A stretch of DNA of 64,000 bases from Peptococcaceae bacterium UBA5767 (GTDB lineage Bacteria; Bacillota; TC1; UBA5767), in contig DIET01000014.1 in the NCBI GenBank assembly GCA_002418765.1, positions 71,307-135,306 on the forward strand. The letters are read 5' to 3'. Every line of letters begins with the position of its first letter. Positions within the stretch are counted from its first letter, which is position 1. The notes beneath the pieces are model-generated. The model was given only the letters and a program-made list of their open reading frames with translations, made no database searches and was not told where the DNA came from. A program made the position numbers and the translations under genes. This document shows, one piece after another, positions 18,569-26,770 of this stretch.

Positions 18569-19216
18569 ATGATTTATAAACGATTTACGTCGGGAACGAT
18601 TGCTTCTTGTACTTATATATTGGCAGATGAATTTACCAAGGAAGCTGTGATGATTGATCCTGGTTATACGCAAAAAGAAGCAGATGTATTTATTGAAGAA
18701 GAAAATTTGACATTAAAGTATATTATCGACACCCATGGCCATGCTGATCATATCCACAACAATGCATATTTCAAGACAAAATACGGTTCAGAAATTCTTA
18801 TTCATCCTCTAGATGCCAATTATCTTGAGAATCCCAATATGAATCTAAGTGAATACTTGGGATATGCTCTACAAAGCCCTCCTGCGGATAGATTGGTGAA
18901 TGATGGAGATGAAATCAAATTCGGGCGTGAAATACTGACTGTCCACCATACACCGGGACACACACCGGGGAGTATCTCATTAAGCCGTGACGGCGCCTGG
19001 TTTGTTGGTGATTTGGTTTTTAATGGTTCTGTAGGCAGAACGGATCTTACAGGTGGAGATGCCGATTTGTTGATGAAAACCCTTAAAGAGAAAATCATCA
19101 ACCTACCCGAAGAAACCAAAATATATTCCGGACATGGCTATTATGAAACGACTATTAAAGAACAAAAAAGAGTTAATCCTTTTTTTCTTAACTTGATGGG
19201 AGGCCAAGATGAATGA
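18569..19216 (+). CDS. Metallo-beta-lactamase-fold hydrolase (glyoxalase II-like, YqgX type)
   Basis: 215 residues. The metal site is complete: THGHADHIHN (HxHxDH), a later HHTPGHTPGS histidine, the DLVFNGSVGRTDL aspartate and the final SGHGYYETT histidine. Two metal ions are expected. Homologues next to relA-dtd in Bacillota are called hydroxyacylglutathione hydrolase or YqgX; true substrate unknown, and a thioester such as bacillithiol-type adducts is only a guess. It overlaps the next gene by eight bases. Confidence 0.88.
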   Translation: MIYKRFTSGTIASCTYILADEFTKEAVMIDPGYTQKEADVFIEEENLTLKYIIDTHGHADHIHNNAYFKTKYGSEILIHPLDANYLENPNMNLSEYLGYALQSPPADRLVNDGDEIKFGREILTVHHTPGHTPGSISLSRDGAWFVGDLVFNGSVGRTDLTGGDADLLMKTLKEKIINLPEETKIYSGHGYYETTIKEQKRVNPFFLNLMGGQDE

Positions 19217-20315
19217 AATAAAATATGTTGATTTCGAAACACTTGAAAAACTCATGCAACAAATATTGATGGCAGCAGGTGTTCCGGAACAAGATGCCAA
19301 GATTGTGGCAGATGTCCTGATTCAGGCAGACAAGCTAGGGATTGATTCTCATGGGATCAATCGACTTAAACCGATTTACATTGATCGCATCAAACAGGGT
19401 ATTTTAAATCCAGTAACCGAAATTGAAGTAATTAAGGATTCGCCAACCACTACGATATTCGATGGGCATAATGGCATGGGGCATGTTGTTGCCAAAACTG
19501 CGATGCAACGAGCTATCGACAAGGCAAGACGTTACGGTCTAGGGATGAGTGCTGTTCGCAATTCCACTCACTATGGCATAGCTGGTTATTATGCGCTGAT
19601 GGCTACCAAACAAGATATGATTGGTATAACAGGGACCAATGCCAGGCCATCGATTGCTCCCACATTCGGAGTAGAAAACATGATGGGAACAAATCCATTG
19701 ACCTTTGGCATTCCTACAGATGAGGCATTTCCATTTTTATTGGATTGCGCCACATCTGTAACCCAAAGAGGAAAAATAGAATATTATGCAAGAAATGGAA
19801 TGGATACACCACCTGGATTGGTTATTGATCAATCTGGAGATGAAATGACTGACAGCGTAAAAATTCTTCAAGCCTTGGTGGCAGGCGAAGCCGCTTTGCT
19901 GCCACTTGGTGGTAAAGGCGAAGAGAATGGTGGCTACAAAGGATATGGCTATGCTGCCGTGGTGGAAATTCTTTCAGCAGCCTTGGCTGGAGGAAGTTTT
20001 CTGAAAATGCTGACTGGTTTTGATGAACAGGGCAATCGCATTCCTTATCCGTTGGGTCATTTCTTTTTGGCCATCGATACCGATCACTTTATTGGAAAGG
20101 ATGCTTTTAAAAAAATTGCCGGGCAAATTGTAGAAGAATTACGCCAGTCTGCCGTAGCGCCAGGAGAAGAACGGATTTATACAGCAGGGGAGAAGGAATA
20201 CTTGGTTTATGCGCAAAGAAAGAATCAAGGCATCCCCATAGGAGAAACCTTGCAAAAAGAGATCAATGACATGATCAAAGAATTCTCTATCAAAGGATTT
20301 GACTTGCCGTTTTAA
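19209..20315 (+). CDS. LDH2/malate dehydrogenase family NAD(P)-dependent oxidoreductase
   Basis: 368 residues, the normal length for the type-2 malate/L-lactate dehydrogenase family (YlbC/ComC/AllD), which does not share the Rossmann fold of ordinary LDH. Diagnostic blocks: GIDSHGINRLKPIYIDRI, FDGHNGMGHVVAK, NSTHYGIAGYYALMA with the catalytic His, and NPLTFGIPT. Substrates in the family include malate, ureidoglycolate, sulfolactate and delta-piperideine-carboxylate, so the exact reaction is open. It starts within the end of the MBL gene after GGGAGG and is the last gene before the hisS T-box. Confidence 0.9.
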   Translation: MNEIKYVDFETLEKLMQQILMAAGVPEQDAKIVADVLIQADKLGIDSHGINRLKPIYIDRIKQGILNPVTEIEVIKDSPTTTIFDGHNGMGHVVAKTAMQRAIDKARRYGLGMSAVRNSTHYGIAGYYALMATKQDMIGITGTNARPSIAPTFGVENMMGTNPLTFGIPTDEAFPFLLDCATSVTQRGKIEYYARNGMDTPPGLVIDQSGDEMTDSVKILQALVAGEAALLPLGGKGEENGGYKGYGYAAVVEILSAALAGGSFLKMLTGFDEQGNRIPYPLGHFFLAIDTDHFIGKDAFKKIAGQIVEELRQSAVAPGEERIYTAGEKEYLVYAQRKNQGIPIGETLQKEINDMIKEFSIKGFDLPF

Positions 20316-20343
20316 AACTGACAAGAAGATCAATAATCTGTTG

Positions 20344-20371
20344 TTGACAAGCCACAGATATATCCTATAGA
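20344..20371 (+). promoter_or_regulatory. Promoter of the hisS-aspS operon
   Basis: TTGACA at 20344-20349 and TATAGA at 20366-20371, spacer 16. A second TATAAT at 20379-20384 lacks a matching -35. Confidence 0.65.
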
Positions 20372-20384
20372 ATTGGTATATAAT

Positions 20385-20580
20385 TTAATAATTCGTGATG
20401 ATGGGATACAGGAAATGGAAACGCATACCAAGAGAAAGAAGTCCAGGCTGAGAGCTTCTGATGATATCCATAGACAAAAGACACCCCTGAACGAAAGCTT
20501 TTGAGAGGGACAAAGAGATTTGTTCAATCAGGGTGGCAACGCGGAACTAGCTTTCGTCCCTGGCCGGGCGAAAGCTTTTT
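20385..20580 (+). promoter_or_regulatory. T-box riboswitch leader controlling hisS-aspS
   Basis: The T-box sequence AGGGTGGCAACGCGG lies at 20530-20544, and the pairing partner CGTCCCT at 20555-20561 completes the antiterminator. Upstream, a stem I-like arm has a GGATA/TATCC helix (5' strand near 20403-20407, 3' strand 20465-20469) and a GAGAGC distal element. Uncharged tRNA would favour the antiterminator and switch on the operon. Specifier candidates in the loop after TATCC are CAT (20469-20471, His) and GAC (20473-20475, Asp); a GACAC lies at 20480-20484. Confidence 0.92.
20550..20580 (+). terminator. Terminator hairpin of the hisS T-box
   Basis: GCTTTCG-T-CCC (20550-20560) pairs with GGGCGAAAGC (20565-20574), one bulged T, followed by a T run. 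It competes with the antiterminator for the CGTCCCT segment. Confidence 0.85.
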
Positions 20581-20601
20581 ATATGGAAAAAGGAGAAGAT
20601 G

Positions 20602-21867
20602 ATGGCAATCAATAGACCTAAAGGAACCAATGATATTCTGCCTCAGGACATGAGAGTATGGCATGCCATAGAGCAAAACATAAGAGATATTTGTCAAGTA
20701 TATGGCTATGAAGAGATACGCACGCCCATATTTGAACACACAGAACTTTTTCAACGAGGGGTTGGTGAAACCTCTGATATCGTAGAAAAGGAAATGTACA
20801 CCTTTCATGATAAAGGAAATCGAAGTATTACCTTAAGACCAGAAGGTACGGCCTCGGTGGTTCGTGCTTTTGTAGAGAGCAGAAATTTTGCAGAGGCACA
20901 ACCCATAAAATACTATTATCAAGGACCCATGTTTCGATACGCTCGACCACAAGCTGGACGTTTCAGACAGTTTCATCAATTTGGCGTAGAAGCATTTGGA
21001 ACCCAAGATCCATTGATTGATGCTGAAGTCATTCACCTATGTATGCGTTTTTTCTATGGATTGGGACTTAAAAATTTGCAGTTGCATATCAACAGTGTGG
21101 GGTGCAAGACCTGCCGCCCGATACACAAAGAAGCCTTGAAAGATTACCTTCGACCTTCTTATGATGCATTGTGCGAAACGTGTCAAAATCGCTTTGAGAG
21201 CAATCCTCTACGAATCTTTGATTGTAAAAACGAATCCTGTCAAAAGATTGTCAAGAATGCACCCACCATTACCAGCTGTTTGTGTGAGGATTGTAAAAAT
21301 CATCTTGAAGAACTCGAGGGTATTCTAAAAACCAGTGGGGTGGATTATGTCTTGGATGAACATTTGGTAAGAGGATTGGATTACTATACCAAAACAGCCT
21401 TTGAAATTATGGTTTCTGATATTGGAGCACAAAGTTCCATTGGCGGCGGAGGGAGATATGATTCCTTGGTTGAAGAAGTGGGAGGACCCGACATGCCAGG
21501 TATTGGTTTTGCTATTGGACTGGAAAGAACCATCAAGGCCTTGGAGGCGCAAGGTGTTCTTGCTTGGAAAAAGGAAAAAACCAAAGTTTTCGTTGCTTGT
21601 GTCAGTTCGTTAGAGAAAAGAGATGCATATCAATTGCTTCTTCAACTACGAGGAGCCAATATTGCTTCTGAAATGGATGTCATGGATAGGAGTCTGAAGG
21701 CTCAATTTAAATATGCCAATAAACAGAATTTTTCTTATGTTATTACCGTGGGGGAAGAAGAGATCGCTCACAATCGTTTTGCGCTTAAGAACATGCAGGA
21801 TGGAACAGAAAATCAATTGTCTACGAAAGAAATTATCGACCTTTTGAAGGAGGAATCAACATGTTAG
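20602..21867 (+). CDS. hisS: Histidyl-tRNA synthetase
   Basis: 421-residue class II synthetase. Motifs: RPKGTNDILP at the N terminus, TLRPEGTASVVRA (motif 2 entry), GPMFRYARPQAGRFRQFHQFGVE (motif 2), LVRGLDYYTKTAFE (HisA) and GIGFAIGLER (motif 3). The C-terminal anticodon-binding domain follows. ATG at 20602 is favoured over the adjacent ATG at 20599 by the AGGAG spacing. It overlaps aspS by seven bases. Confidence 0.98.
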   Translation: MAINRPKGTNDILPQDMRVWHAIEQNIRDICQVYGYEEIRTPIFEHTELFQRGVGETSDIVEKEMYTFHDKGNRSITLRPEGTASVVRAFVESRNFAEAQPIKYYYQGPMFRYARPQAGRFRQFHQFGVEAFGTQDPLIDAEVIHLCMRFFYGLGLKNLQLHINSVGCKTCRPIHKEALKDYLRPSYDALCETCQNRFESNPLRIFDCKNESCQKIVKNAPTITSCLCEDCKNHLEELEGILKTSGVDYVLDEHLVRGLDYYTKTAFEIMVSDIGAQSSIGGGGRYDSLVEEVGGPDMPGIGFAIGLERTIKALEAQGVLAWKKEKTKVFVACVSSLEKRDAYQLLLQLRGANIASEMDVMDRSLKAQFKYANKQNFSYVITVGEEEIAHNRFALKNMQDGTENQLSTKEIIDLLKEESTC

Positions 21868-23639
21868 CATTACAAAGAACAATCTATTGCGGTGAGGTTC
21901 ATAAAAATATGGTTGGTCAAGATATCATCTTGAATGGTTGGGTGCACAAACGAAGAGACCATGGCGGATTGATTTTTGTGGATTTGCGGGATCGTACCGG
22001 CATCATTCAAATTGTTTTTAATGAAGAACTTTCCAAAGAAACATTGGAAATGGCTGAATCCATTCGCAATGAATATGTACTAGCCATAAAAGGAAGAGTT
22101 GTTGCCCGAGCGTCAGAAGCGATCAATGACAAAATGGTCACCGGCGAGATAGAAGTAGTATGCCATGAGATTTTGGTGCTCAATAAGTCGAAAACACCGG
22201 TCTTTGACATTGCTGATGGTATCAATGTGGATGAAAACATTCGTTTGAAATATCGGTACCTGGATTTGCGTCGTCCGGAAATGCAACAAAACATGATGTT
22301 GCGCCACAGCGTAACCATGGCCATGAGGAACTATTTGGATCAAAAAGGGTTTTTAGAAATTGAAACACCAATGTTAACCAAAAGTACTCCAGAAGGCGCC
22401 AGAGATTATTTGGTACCCAGCAGAGTCAATCCGGGTCATTTTTTTGCCTTGCCCCAATCACCACAAATATTCAAACAAATTCTCATGGTATCAGGTCTGG
22501 AAAAGTATTTTCAGATTGCCAGATGTTTTCGTGATGAAGATCTTAGGGCTGATCGCCAACCTGAATTTACCCAATTGGACATGGAAATGTCCTTTGTGAA
22601 TCAAAAGGACATTATGGATTTGATTGAAAGTATGATGATTCATATTTTTAAAGAAACGATGAACACAACTTTGAATCCTTCGTTTCCAGTGATTACATAT
22701 CAGGAAGCCATGAAAAAGTATGGTTCCGACAGACCTGACATGAGATTCGACATGGAATTGGTAGACATATCTGATTTGGTAAAGAATGTGAAATTTCAAG
22801 TGTTTTCATCCGTTATCGCAAACAATGGACAAGTCAAAGGAATCAGAGTTCCTGAATGTGCCACGTATTCCAGAAGAGAGATTGACGCACTTATGGAAAT
22901 CGCTGCTACCTTCGGCGCCAAAGGATTGGCTTGGATTGCCATTACTGCAGAAGAGATCAAATCTCCCATCAAAAAGTTCCTGCAAGAAGATGAATTGGAA
23001 GCCATTATGAACCTCATGCAGGCTCAACAGGGGGACTTGTTGCTTTTCGTTGCGGATCAACCGTCTATCGTCGCAGCCTCGCTGGGAGCTCTTCGTTTGG
23101 AATTCGGTAAAAGATTGCATCTCATCGATGAAAAAGAACTTCATTTCTGTTGGGTTGTAGATTTCCCATTACTGGAATATGATGAAGAAAATGAACGATA
23201 TGTGGCAATACATCATATGTTCACGGCTCCCAAAGACGAGGATGTCGCATTGTTGGATAGTCATCCTTTGGATGTACGTGCCCAAGCATATGATCTGATC
23301 TTGAATGGTATAGAACTTGGTGGTGGATCCATACGAATCCATCAAAAAAAGATGCAACAGAAGATATTTGATCTCATAGGATTTAGTGCAGAAGAAGCTG
23401 ACGAAAAATTCGGTTTCCTGTTAGAAGCCTTTGAATTTGGAGCTCCTCCACATGGGGGTGTGGCATTTGGTCTTGATCGCATGATTATGTTGATGCGAAA
23501 TCGCCCCAGCATTAGGGACGTTATCGCTTTTCCTAAAACCCAAAGTGCGTCTGATCTGATGGTACAAGCGCCCAGTAACGTTATCGATCGACAGCTTCAA
23601 GAACTCTTTATTAAAACCACTGTACCCAAAACCAAATAA
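21861..23639 (+). CDS. aspS: Aspartyl-tRNA synthetase
   Basis: 592-residue bacterial-type class II synthetase with N-terminal OB anticodon domain (LNGWVHKRRDHGGLIFVDLRDR), catalytic motifs ARCFRDEDLRADRQPEFTQLD and a GAD insertion domain, and motif 3 GVAFGLDRMIML. AAGGAGG precedes the ATG. It is co-transcribed with hisS under the T-box. Whether it is discriminating or also charges tRNA-Asn cannot be settled here because gatCAB lies outside the window. Confidence 0.98.
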   Translation: MLALQRTIYCGEVHKNMVGQDIILNGWVHKRRDHGGLIFVDLRDRTGIIQIVFNEELSKETLEMAESIRNEYVLAIKGRVVARASEAINDKMVTGEIEVVCHEILVLNKSKTPVFDIADGINVDENIRLKYRYLDLRRPEMQQNMMLRHSVTMAMRNYLDQKGFLEIETPMLTKSTPEGARDYLVPSRVNPGHFFALPQSPQIFKQILMVSGLEKYFQIARCFRDEDLRADRQPEFTQLDMEMSFVNQKDIMDLIESMMIHIFKETMNTTLNPSFPVITYQEAMKKYGSDRPDMRFDMELVDISDLVKNVKFQVFSSVIANNGQVKGIRVPECATYSRREIDALMEIAATFGAKGLAWIAITAEEIKSPIKKFLQEDELEAIMNLMQAQQGDLLLFVADQPSIVAASLGALRLEFGKRLHLIDEKELHFCWVVDFPLLEYDEENERYVAIHHMFTAPKDEDVALLDSHPLDVRAQAYDLILNGIELGGGSIRIHQKKMQQKIFDLIGFSAEEADEKFGFLLEAFEFGAPPHGGVAFGLDRMIMLMRNRPSIRDVIAFPKTQSASDLMVQAPSNVIDRQLQELFIKTTVPKTK

Positions 23640-23648
23640 GAGGGTGTC

Positions 23649-24344
23649 ATGAAAAAACAGCACGAAAGAACCCTTCTTCTCATTGGAGAGGAAGGGTTGA
23701 AACGCTTAAGCAACCAGCATGTTTTGATTATTGGTATTGGTGGAGTAGGTTCATTTGTTGTGGAAGGATTGGTTCGTGCCGGCATAGGTGCCATCACCTT
23801 GATTGATTTTGATGTTATTCAAGAATCCAACATCAATCGACAAATTATGGCTTATTATTCTACAATAGGACAATACAAGGTAAATGCCATGAAGACTCGA
23901 ATCTTGGACATAAATCCGGAATGTCAAGTTACTGCACTGCCTGATTATTTCAAACCTGATCATTTGCTCATGCATTCTTATGATTATGTCATCGATGCGA
24001 TTGATTCAGTGGATGCCAAGGTTAATCTTCTTAAGCTCTGTTATGAGAGACGTATTCCAGTCATTTCCTCCATGGGTACGGGAAACAAACTCGACAATGA
24101 ATCTTTTCAGATTACAGATATTTCTAAGACGCATACTTGCCCATTGGCTAGAATCATACGAAAGAAACTAAGAGAAAATGGCATTGAAAAAGGCATCAAG
24201 GTATTGTTTTCTACAGCGATACCTAGCATGCATTCTAATCATACGTCAGGAGAACACATTGGCAGTATATCCACAGTTCCTTCTGTGGCCGGACTATTGA
24301 TTGCAGGAAATGTCATTACAGAAATATTGAAGAGAAAGGAGTAA
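23649..24344 (+). CDS. tcdA: tRNA threonylcarbamoyladenosine dehydratase (TcdA/CsdL, ThiF-fold)
   Basis: 231 residues, E1-like ThiF family. The nucleotide-binding motif GIGGVGSFVVEGLVRAGIG is near residues 30-48, DFDVIQESNINRQ follows, and the C-terminal SIPSVAG-like region SISTVPSVAGLLIAG closes the fold. TcdA cyclises t6A at position 37 of ANN-decoding tRNAs to ct6A. It follows aspS by nine bases and probably shares its transcript. A different sulfur-carrier adenylyltransferase is unlikely because no ThiS/MoaD partner is near. Confidence 0.9.
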   Translation: MKKQHERTLLLIGEEGLKRLSNQHVLIIGIGGVGSFVVEGLVRAGIGAITLIDFDVIQESNINRQIMAYYSTIGQYKVNAMKTRILDINPECQVTALPDYFKPDHLLMHSYDYVIDAIDSVDAKVNLLKLCYERRIPVISSMGTGNKLDNESFQITDISKTHTCPLARIIRKKLRENGIEKGIKVLFSTAIPSMHSNHTSGEHIGSISTVPSVAGLLIAGNVITEILKRKE

Positions 24345-24349
24345 CCATC

Positions 24350-24895
24350 ATGGTGGAATCAACCCATCTGCGTCATTCTTTGGTCATTCGTTTCAAAAAG
24401 ATACGAGGACAGATCCAAGCAATAGAGCGTATGCTTCAGGATAAGTCGTGTCAGGATATCTTCATTCAACTCTCAGCGGTTAAATCTGCTCTTGACAAGG
24501 CGTCCTTGCTGGTCTTGGAGAATCATATGCAATCTTGTCTTTTGAGTGCCTCAAACAATACATCACTGGATGATCAAAAAAACAATCTTATCCAATTTAT
24601 TCGTAATTACAAGTACGGCAATAGCAGCATGCCTTATGTACGACAGGACATAGATACGCTCCTTTACGAATCCGCTGAACGCACAGGTTTCGTAATTAAA
24701 ACGTTAGAGGATTTTCAAGAAGATCGTTGTAGTGATGTTTTGAAGAATACTTCGGAGATAAGAGGTCTTTTGGGTAGAGTAGGACTTATTCTATTTGAAA
24801 GTGAAATTGAACATTCCGTGATCAAATGTGATGAATCAGATGAATTTGACAATCTTGAAAATATCCTGAACATGGCAAAAAAGTTCATCATTTGA
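24350..24895 (+). CDS. Tandem CsoR-family (DUF156) metal-sensing repressor-like protein, double length
   Basis: 181 residues, about twice a normal CsoR. The N-terminal copy (about 8-68, RFKKIRGQIQAIERML) carries the Cu(I)-CsoR ligand set C34, H59, C63. The C-terminal copy (about 104-160) aligns without gaps: C127 keeps the first ligand at the same spacing, but the equivalents of H59 and C63 are E152 and S156. So one subunit pairs an intact and a degenerate sensor. CsoR proteins are all-helical DNA-binding tetramers whose metal site is shared between protomers. The gene follows tcdA by five bases; no copper gene is adjacent, so the target and signal are unknown. Confidence 0.82.
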   Translation: MVESTHLRHSLVIRFKKIRGQIQAIERMLQDKSCQDIFIQLSAVKSALDKASLLVLENHMQSCLLSASNNTSLDDQKNNLIQFIRNYKYGNSSMPYVRQDIDTLLYESAERTGFVIKTLEDFQEDRCSDVLKNTSEIRGLLGRVGLILFESEIEHSVIKCDESDEFDNLENILNMAKKFII

Positions 24896-24926
24896 TGTAA
24901 TGATCAACGATACAAGGGAGGATAAG

Positions 24927-26192
24927 ATGGATTTATTTGATGCAATCCGGGAAAAGGAAATGGATAAAAATGCTCCATTGGCCAGCAGGATGACACCAAG
25001 AAATTTTGGTGAATATGTCGGGCAAGAACATATCCTAGGCAAAGATCGACTCCTTCGGCGCTGCATCGATACTGACCAATTGACCTCTATTATTTTATAT
25101 GGGCCTCCAGGCACAGGAAAAACGGCGCTAGCCAGATTGATAGCCAAAACAACGCAGGCACAATTCAGAACATTAAATGCGGTCACATCAGGAATCAAAG
25201 ATATCAAGGATGTCATTTTAGAAGCATCGGATAACCTAGGATTACTGTCGCAAAAGACAATTTTATTCATTGACGAGATTCATCGTTTCAATAAAACCCA
25301 ACAAGATGCCTTGCTTCCTCATGTAGAGAAGGGATTGGTTACTCTTATAGGCGCCACGACGGAAAATCCATATGTGGAGGTCAACAGGGCACTCTTATCG
25401 CGTTCAACCATTTATCGACTCAATCCATTGACACCAGAAAATATCCACGCCATCTTACTCCATGCGATGAAGGACAAAGAACGCGGTTATGGGCATGTAA
25501 ACATCCAAATGACCTCCACAGCCTCCAACCATCTGTGCACCATGTGTAATGGAGACGCGAGGATGGCTTTAAATGCATTAGAACTGGCAGTCCTAAGTAC
25601 CAAGCCTAATCAGCAGAATATAATCCATATAGACCTTCCTATTGCTTCAGAATCAATACAACGTCGTTCTATCCAATATGACAAACAAGGAGACAATCAT
25701 TTTGATGTCATTTCAGCTTTCATCAAGAGCATGCGGGCATCAAAACCTGATGCGGCTTTACATTATATGATCCGCATGATTGAGGCAGGGGAGGACCCCA
25801 AGTACATCACCCGGAGAATGATGATTTTTGCGGGAGAAGATATTGGACTTCAAGATCCACAAGCAATGCAGATAGCTACCAGCTGTGACTATGCTTTGAA
25901 GAATTTGGGTATGCCCGAGGCTTATTATCCCTTGGTAGAAGCTTGTCTTTATCTCAGTCTAGCACCCAAGTCAAATGCTTGTAAGGTGGCGCTTGGGGAG
26001 GCCAAAAAGGACATTTTAAACCATGATATTGGAGATGTTCCTCTTTTTTTGCAGGATCAAAGCTTTGAAAAACCACAAACGGATTGTCAAGAAGAATCAC
26101 TTTACAAGTATCCTCCAGATCATCATTATGTCACAGATCAGGAATATATGCCCAAACCGTTGATAGGAAAAGTATACTATCGAGAGAAGTAA
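24927..26192 (+). CDS. rarA: Replication-associated recombination AAA+ ATPase RarA (MgsA)
   Basis: 421 residues. Walker A GPPGTGKTALARLIA, Walker B LFIDEIHRFNK, sensor 1 GATTENPYVEVN and the C-terminal MgsA tetramerisation domain (SMRASKPDAALHYMIRMIEAGEDPKYITRRM). RarA acts at stalled replication forks with SSB. The ATG at 24927 follows GGGAGG; an in-frame ATG at 24900 would add nine residues not found in the family. Confidence 0.95.
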   Translation: MDLFDAIREKEMDKNAPLASRMTPRNFGEYVGQEHILGKDRLLRRCIDTDQLTSIILYGPPGTGKTALARLIAKTTQAQFRTLNAVTSGIKDIKDVILEASDNLGLLSQKTILFIDEIHRFNKTQQDALLPHVEKGLVTLIGATTENPYVEVNRALLSRSTIYRLNPLTPENIHAILLHAMKDKERGYGHVNIQMTSTASNHLCTMCNGDARMALNALELAVLSTKPNQQNIIHIDLPIASESIQRRSIQYDKQGDNHFDVISAFIKSMRASKPDAALHYMIRMIEAGEDPKYITRRMMIFAGEDIGLQDPQAMQIATSCDYALKNLGMPEAYYPLVEACLYLSLAPKSNACKVALGEAKKDILNHDIGDVPLFLQDQSFEKPQTDCQEESLYKYPPDHHYVTDQEYMPKPLIGKVYYREK

Positions 26193-26205
26193 ATAATGCG
26201 GAAAT

Positions 26206-26226
26206 GCCTATAAAAATAAGGCTTTT
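26206..26226 (+). terminator. Weak hairpin with T run after rarA
   Basis: GCCT (26206-26209) can pair with AGGC (26219-26222) across an AT-rich loop, followed by TTTT (26223-26226). A short, weak stem; termination here is possible only. Confidence 0.35.
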
Positions 26227-26263
26227 AGAATACATACCAGCTCGATACACTATTCGTTCTGTC

Positions 26264-26278
26264 GAGTTGACAAAACTC
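26264..26278. promoter_or_regulatory. 15-bp palindrome over the -35 of the rrf2 operon, candidate Rrf2 operator
   Basis: GAGTT (26264-26268), five bases, AACTC (26274-26278). The perfect arms flank and include the -35 hexamer, so a bound dimer would block RNA polymerase. Binding by the adjacent Rrf2 protein is inferred. Confidence 0.5.
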
Positions 26279-26295
26279 TATTGAAATACTAGGAT
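26267..26295 (+). promoter_or_regulatory. Promoter of rrf2-iscS-mnmA
   Basis: TTGACA at 26267-26272 and TAGGAT at 26290-26295, spacer 17, about 30 bases before the rrf2 start. Confidence 0.75.
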
Positions 26296-26324
26296 AAAGA
26301 AAAGTAAACAAAGAAGAGGCCATG

Positions 26325-26756
26325 ATGAAGATTTCAACGAAAGGCACCTATGGGTTGCGAGCCATGATTGATTTGGCAATATTTAGCCAGTTTCATCCTG
26401 TTTCTATCAAGAAGATTGCAGCACGACAAGAGATATCCGAATTATACCTGGAACAAATTTTTGCCAAACTCAAGCAAGGTGGTTTGGTGAAAAGCAAGCG
26501 AGGCATCTACGGGGGCTATTTCCTGGGTAAAGATCCGCAGCATATCAATGTTAAAGAAATTCTCAATATCTTAGAAGATAATCTTAGTGTTCATTCATGC
26601 CAAAATGACAACATGAAAATATGCCAACGCGCTTCTCGTTGCCCGACCAGGGTTTTGTGGAAGCGGATTGACCGTGCAGTACATGATATCATGGAGTCGT
26701 ATACGTTAGAAGATTTGGTTGTAGAAGCGAAATTTCAAGACAATAGTCTTTTGTGA
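26325..26756 (+). CDS. Rrf2 family transcriptional regulator, IscR-like
   Basis: 143 residues. Winged HTH at the N terminus (MKISTKGTYGLRAMIDLA, then SELYLEQIFAKLKQGGLVKSKRG). C92, C100 and C106 form a three-cysteine cluster with spacing X7 and X5, close to the IscR X5/X5 pattern that binds an Fe-S cluster. It lies before a cysteine desulfurase and mnmA, so it probably controls sulfur/Fe-S supply. CymR-type cysteine regulators lack these cysteines, which favours IscR-like. The second of two adjacent ATGs is preferred by spacing to AGAGG. Confidence 0.92.
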   Translation: MKISTKGTYGLRAMIDLAIFSQFHPVSIKKIAARQEISELYLEQIFAKLKQGGLVKSKRGIYGGYFLGKDPQHINVKEILNILEDNLSVHSCQNDNMKICQRASRCPTRVLWKRIDRAVHDIMESYTLEDLVVEAKFQDNSLL

Positions 26757-26770
26757 ATGATGAGGAAACC

